Source of the DNA: Lonicera japonica
Taxonomy: Eukaryota; Streptophyta; Magnoliopsida; Dipsacales; Caprifoliaceae
Direction of reading: 5' to 3'
Length of the DNA: 64,000 nt
Assembly (NCBI GenBank): GCA_021464415.1
Contig: CM038470.1
Span: forward strand, 41,720,099-41,784,098
Below, piece after piece: positions 59,231 through 64,000 of this stretch. Numbering within the stretch: position 1 is the first letter of the stretch; every line of letters begins with the position of its first letter. The position numbers and the translations under genes are program-made. The notes beneath the pieces were generated by a model that saw only the letters and a list, made by a program, of their open reading frames with translations, had not been told where the DNA came from and did not search any database.

Positions 59231-61810
59231 TGTGACGCCCCAAAATCCCGTTCAGAGGATTTTACCTCCGGGACCCGGTTAGCCACGGAGTCGTACGCGA
59301 CGACGGGTGATCAGGTGTAAAACTTGTAATTTTATACCAAAAACATGTTCAAGAAATAAAATCATTTTAAAAGAAATTCTGGCATGTGGAGTTTATTTAT
59401 AAAGCAATACCAAAACCTGTTAGAATTTATATACAATCCATATTCAATAGATACTCCACATTTAAGAAAAATCATTTATACAAAGCCTCAACTGAGGTCT
59501 CAATCTTAATGAACTTTATATCAAAATACAACACTGTAATACATAATCATTTACTAACTAATCAAGTAGTACATAAGTCGTTTCCTAACGACTTAAGTGA
59601 TCAGGGTTCATCAGAGCTATCTAGACTTGTGCTCGTACCATTCCCGCGAACACCTGCAAAACCTGGTTTGGAAAATGGGAGTGAGCCAAACGGGCTCAGT
59701 GGGAACTATAAGAGTTTGTATAGGAGAATAGGTTAGAAATCATGCATGCCATGCAATGCAATATAATGAAAGTAAAGTTGGTTTATATGCTGCTTCTGTG
59801 TAATAAATCTCCTCTGGGTAGAAATATGTATATACAAATGTAAATACATGTACGTATACAATACATTTAAGAAGCAGCCAATGTATGGAAAACCTTTTCG
59901 TGAACTATGTATATATAATGTCCCCAACCCAAAGTACAAGAAAAGCAATGTACGTATACATATACATCATCGTACTACATAAGCCACAACACCGCGACTA
60001 GATCTATCACATCAATCACATATATCAACTCACGTCTAGGATTTTCATATATCTACTGTACAGAGATAGCCGGCACTCGGTTTCTTCTGCCCAAGGCAGG
60101 GACCACCTACCAGGTCCACCTAGACGCTACCTCACGCAGCCACACAGGCATACGCTACCTCACGCAGCCACACAGGCATACGCTACCTCACGCCGCCATA
60201 AAGGCGCACGCTACAATAATACTCACGTAGCCACCAAGGCTATACGCTACCGGTAATCACCATCTATCTAGTACGAACGGTGTGGCCATCCGATATGAAA
60301 TCACATAAATCATCTCATCAAATCAATGAAATCACAAGAATATAGAATCGAACATATATACATATGAATATACATGCATTCCATATGTATTCGTAAAACT
60401 TGTATATATGTATATATCCATAGTGTAAAACATGTAGTGGTATTGTTGAGATTTAACAAGATCCGCCAAGTCCGTCAGTTAAGAAAGGAAACCATAAAAA
60501 TCCTTAATTTGGGAGGTTTCATAACTTTCATCAAATTGGCCCCAAGCCAAGTCTAATATAATCAAATAGTGTATACGAGTTCCCAATTAGCCTCCCAATA
60601 TGATTTAAAGACTTCATTTATTCAAAACACATATATATATTTGACCAGCATACTTACGGACTGGCTAGGTAAGTAGAAAATCTCATAAATATAGCTCATA
60701 GCTTAAAATACAACAACAATACCACCAATATATGTAACTTTATCCGAAATATACTTTAAATCCCATATATGACATCATACATAAGCGTATCAAAGCTTAG
60801 CGTATATACTCATATGCGTACTTGAAAGTTATATACCAAACTTTCTCATAAATCATTTAATATTAGGGCTTTTTGTATAAAATAGTTATTGATGTCATAT
60901 ATGATGTAAATCTATCAAAAAGATCCAAAGAAATTGACCCAAGCCCCGTGCATATGCATCTTTGAGTAGAAAACCTAGGTTTAGTTTGATTTGGTGTAAA
61001 TATGTTGTAATAACTTGAAAAGAAGTTTAAATACTATTGTTCCCACCTTAGGAGGGTCAATCCCTCGAAGAAATGTCGTTGAATCAAGCCGGAACCGCGT
61101 AGAAGCGAAAACCCCCAAGTTGTAGCTATAAACCCTAGAAATGGTGGATGAAGGTGGAGAAGATGATGAAGATGATGATGAAGATGGTTATGATGGCGTG
61201 GTTTTGATGCGGAAGAATTCGCCTTAGATGATCACGAGATCCTCCCCAAAATCGCCCTCAATCTCTCTCTAAAGGCTCTCCAATTGGTGGGGTGAAATGA
61301 GGATGAAAGGAGAAGAACAAATGTATAAAAAACCTGTCCAGCACGATGGAGTCGACTCCCTACTGTTCATGGAGTCGACTCCCTAGGCCTGAAGGTGCCC
61401 CTTTCAGCTTTTGGTCAAAAGCTCGACTTCGCATGCACTTTTGGGCCTCAAGGAGTTGGAATTGGCTCTCGTCCAAAACACGAAAGTTGTAGAGGGCATT
61501 GAGATGAAGACGTGTCCGAAAACGGGGACTCATTTGGAGTTCAGATGAGGAAGTTATGGTCTTCCAAAGTTGGGCAAAAATCATCAATCGCATAGGATCG
61601 AAACTTGTGATTTTCGAGCCGATTTTCGTCCGAGCCACCCGAAACAACTTATGGTCATTATAACACACTTAAATATATTAATATGACTTATTGGAAGTTT
61701 CCAAACCATACCAACCTTTATAGAACCCAATTTGGCCATTCGGAGCCCGATTCTGCCTTATACGTGATATAGGTTGCGATTTACGAGAGATGATTAAACC
61801 GGGTGTTACA
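59231..61810 (-). mobile_element. LARD right (5') LTR
   Basis: Same length as the left LTR. The palindrome pair is at 61348-61359 and 61371-61382. It differs from the left LTR at 60176, 61515 and 61592 only, by eye. Confidence 0.95.
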
Positions 61811-61984
61811 CATATGTTAAAGGTTGTATTGTGATTCCGGTTTCTTCTCTATCCATTACCATTTCCCTTGCTTGGAGGGGGATTGTGTCTCCCATGCCCC
61901 CAAACCCTATTCAATGAATTATTGAACCTTTTTAAAGTATTTGGAAGGTGTTCATTCTCTTAAGTGTTTGTTAGGGTTTTACCC

Positions 61985-62400
61985 TATTTGGTCTGCTGTA
62001 GCTGACCTTGTAGACACTATAGTGGGTGGCACTTTTGGATTTCTTAGAAGGCATTTAGCCTAAGGGTCGTCGTAGCCTAGCCTGTGAGTGGGCACCACTT
62101 TTGGATTTCTTGGAAGGTACAATCTGCAGGGTAGCGTGGCCAACACTATGGACGCTACAGTGGGGCCCATTTTTGAATTTGTTCGAACGTATTCAACCTG
62201 CAGGGTAGCCGCAGCCGACCTATGAACGCTATAGTGGGTGCCACCTTTGAATTTCTTGGAAGGTATCTAGATTGTAAGGTACCATTGCTAAAGATGTGGA
62301 CACTACAATGGGGCCACTATTGGATTTTTTTGAAGGTATCCAGCTTATGGGGTAGCCATAGCCGACCCTGTGGACACTATAGTGAGCACCATTTTTGGTG
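61985..62400. repeat. Tandem repeat, ~80-bp unit, about 5 copies
   Basis: The unit contains TTTTTGGATTTCTTGGAAGG, CTGCAGGGTAGCCGTAGCC and GACACTATAGTGGG. Copies are diverged. It lies 3' of the decayed integrase on the minus strand, where Tat/Ogre-type elements often carry tandem repeats. Confidence 0.85.
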
Positions 62401-62860
62401 AATGATTATTAGGTGTTCTCTAATTTTGAGAAGCATCACATTTCCACGAGTATGTAAGCAAAAATCTAAAAACACAATTTAGCGAACGAAAATAACTATT
62501 TTATTTATTACAAAAGAGGTATACAAAAAGTTGCAACTTTATTTGAAAATTCCTAAGCCAACTATGTTGGTCATTTCATTGTAGTTCTCAATCCGAGGAC
62601 TGAGTATGCCAATTTCCATATAAACCAAAGCATTAATGCTATTGGCTAACGTCAAAAGTGTTTTGTTGATTGGCTCTTATGAGGTTGTTTTATAGGCCCA
62701 TAAGATTCTATATAAATCTTTAACCAACCCCATTTCTTTTCTTCGAGTCTGGTTTTCAGGATGTGAAGTAGGATTCGGTTCGCGGCCTAGGCATGGCCAT
62801 TCCCTTGGGGGTGATCCATGGAGGTAGTAATTTACTTGATTCCCATGTTTGAACAAAACT
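62401..62860. other. Spacer between the tandem repeat and integrase remnant
   Basis: No clear coding match. Probably the decayed end of pol and the 3' untranslated region of the Ty3 element. Confidence 0.4.
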
Positions 62861-64000
62861 ATTAGATGACTTTACTATCGTATTGCCTTCCATTGTTTCT
62901 CATGAAATAATGTGGGACTTAAAAGCGACAAATTATTTTTCTCCACATGAATTTTCTTTTTATATTTTTTGCCATGATTTTGGTCAAAGGTTAGGCCTTA
63001 ATCAATTTTTTAAAGTAATTAATTTCCACGGCTACAAACTTGACTTGCCTTGTTCCTTTTGGTAAGGACCGAATATGGTGTGAATTCCTCTGAGGGCTAC
63101 CTTTGGATTGGAGAGAATAATTGACATTGGTCACATCGTTAGATTAGATCCTATGAATCTTTAACCATCGTCGACCAGTACTACCCTTATTTGAGGACTG
63201 GTTAGATGAGCGATTGATATCTGAGGTGCCCCCACATATGCCGAGGTGGGCTTCCCTCAAAATGTAGTTTCCCTCCATAGATCTAACACATTTGAGTAGT
63301 GGGTTGGAGCATCCCCATTTATATAGCTTTTAATTCATTAATAAGTACCTTGTCCATCCACGATGGCTCTTGTTCAATGCAACTATCTTGGGGAAGGATA
63401 TAACTGGGCTACTACAAACGCTCAGCTAGGGTATAGGGCCCTAGTTCATCTTTGGACGGAATCGCTAAGGTGGCAAGTTTTTCTGCTTCCATGTTTTCTT
63501 TCTCGGATAGACATACTTCAAATACTATCTATGATGAAACTTCACTAAGCATTGTTCGCGCATACTCTAAAGACCTTTTCAGATTTTCTCCTTTGGCTTC
63601 GTATTCGTTGTTAATTTGGTTGACAACAAGCTAGTCATCACTATGAATTCCTTTTTGCTCAACTCCCAAGTGTTTGGCCAACTTCATCTCGATGATCAAT
63701 ATTCGGCATCATTGCTGGAGGCTTTGAATTCTAGGCAAAGTATGTAATATAGTTGTTCTCCTTCAGGAGTTACTAGTTGTATCCCTACTCCACTTCCATT
63801 TTGGTTGAGAGATCCATCCACCTAGAGGTTCCAGGATGGCACAGATAGATCTAGGGCCTGCAGTTGTGGTTTTTCACGCATCCTCTACTCTAGTGGGTCG
63901 GCCTCGGGTGTAAATTTTACTATAAATCCACTAATGCTGGTCATTTGATTATGGCTCGTGGTATATTCTCGAGGATTTTGACACAGTTTAGTAGAGTTGC
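62860..64000 (-). pseudogene. Ty3 RNase H-integrase remnant
   Basis: The minus strand reads VDGSLNQNGSGVGIQLVTPE and LCLEFKASSNDAEY (63690-63825), the RNase H core with its catalytic Asp. Then YILREAHLGICGG (about 63230-63270) matches the integrase zinc domain 'LREIHEGICG'. VAVEINYFKKLI and PLTKIMAK (62960-63040) match the integrase core 'DYFTKW.EA.PL..I'. Frames shift between blocks and stops are frequent. The order RNase H then integrase fits Ty3. It continues past the right edge and was the site near which the LARD inserted. Confidence 0.82.

Larger units (their letters stand above)
52996..61810 (-). mobile_element. Complete LARD-type LTR retrotransposon (8815 bp)
   Basis: Two 2580-bp LTRs (52996-55575 and 59231-61810) flank a 3655-bp internal region. 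Minus orientation follows from the primer-binding site TGGTATCAGAGC at 59216-59227 and the polypurine tract TTAAGGAGGGGAGAT at 55576-55590. No gag or pol was found; the internal reading frames are short and resemble nothing known. The tract beside the left LTR reads TTCGAGGACGAAATTTATTA on the minus strand, like the 3' end of pol in chromovirus-type Ty3 elements, which suggests its autonomous relative. It must be mobilised in trans. Confidence 0.93.
52991..61815. other. CATAT target-site duplications
   Basis: CATAT at 52991-52995 and 61811-61815 directly flank the LARD, giving the expected 5-bp duplication and proving one insertion event. Confidence 0.93.

Overview
The window is nuclear DNA of a large, repeat-rich flowering plant, most likely a eudicot. 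The evidence is a YUCCA-type auxin-biosynthesis gene with plant GT/AG introns, plant-specific LTR retrotransposon lineages (Tat/Ogre-like Ty3, Ty1/copia, Cassandra TRIMs with an embedded 5S rRNA-like sequence), a Stowaway-like MITE and En/Spm-like repeats. The species cannot be named from the sequence. Only one cellular gene is convincingly present: the first three exons of a YUCCA flavin monooxygenase (33786-34430, 49173-49427, 50319-50441, plus strand). Its last exon was not found. Almost everything else is transposable-element sequence inserted into other transposable elements.

1-22 kb is a deep nest. An old plus-strand LTR (20116-22038) received a minus-strand, coding-less LTR element ('element B', right LTR ending at 20115). 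Element B's internal region took a solo LTR (11671-15046, target duplication ACTAT). Its right LTR took a Cassandra TRIM (17264-18023, ATATA). Its left LTR took a Tat/Ogre-like Ty3 element (minus strand, 5' LTR 7274-8719, gag in 1-2351). The 5' leader of that Ty3 element was hit by a composite insertion, 2708-6901, flanked by CTTTA on both sides. One end of the composite is a LARD-type LTR and the other end is a Cassandra LTR.

22-33.5 kb: another plus-strand LTR of the same broad family starts at 22365. It is split by a 7.7-kb DNA transposon-like unit (23492-31192) with short terminal inverted repeats and TTTTCGAC/GTCGGAAA subterminal repeats. Inside the unit are three consecutive exons of an inositol-phosphorylceramide synthase gene (24894-25438, minus strand), a Stowaway-like MITE and a 388-bp foldback element. 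Flanking LTR sequence resumes at 31193.

33.5-50.5 kb: the YUCCA gene. Intron 1 is about 14.7 kb because it holds a truncated Ty1/copia element (36019-39760) and a Tat/Ogre-like derivative (about 40438-48256). In the derivative, most of gag-pol is absent and five unrelated tandem arrays lie where coding sequence would be expected.

50.5-64 kb: beyond YUCCA exon 3 lies a complete, very young LARD-type element (52996-61810, two 2580-bp LTRs differing at three positions, target duplication CATAT). It is inserted near a decayed Ty3 element whose RNase H and integrase remnants reach the right edge. If the terminal YUCCA exon exists, intron 3 exceeds 13.5 kb.

A recurring oddity is a pair of perfect or near-perfect palindromes 20-23 bp apart at a similar place in six LTRs. 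Their sequence differs between LTR subfamilies (TCGATCGA-like versus GTCGAC-like) while symmetry and spacing are kept.
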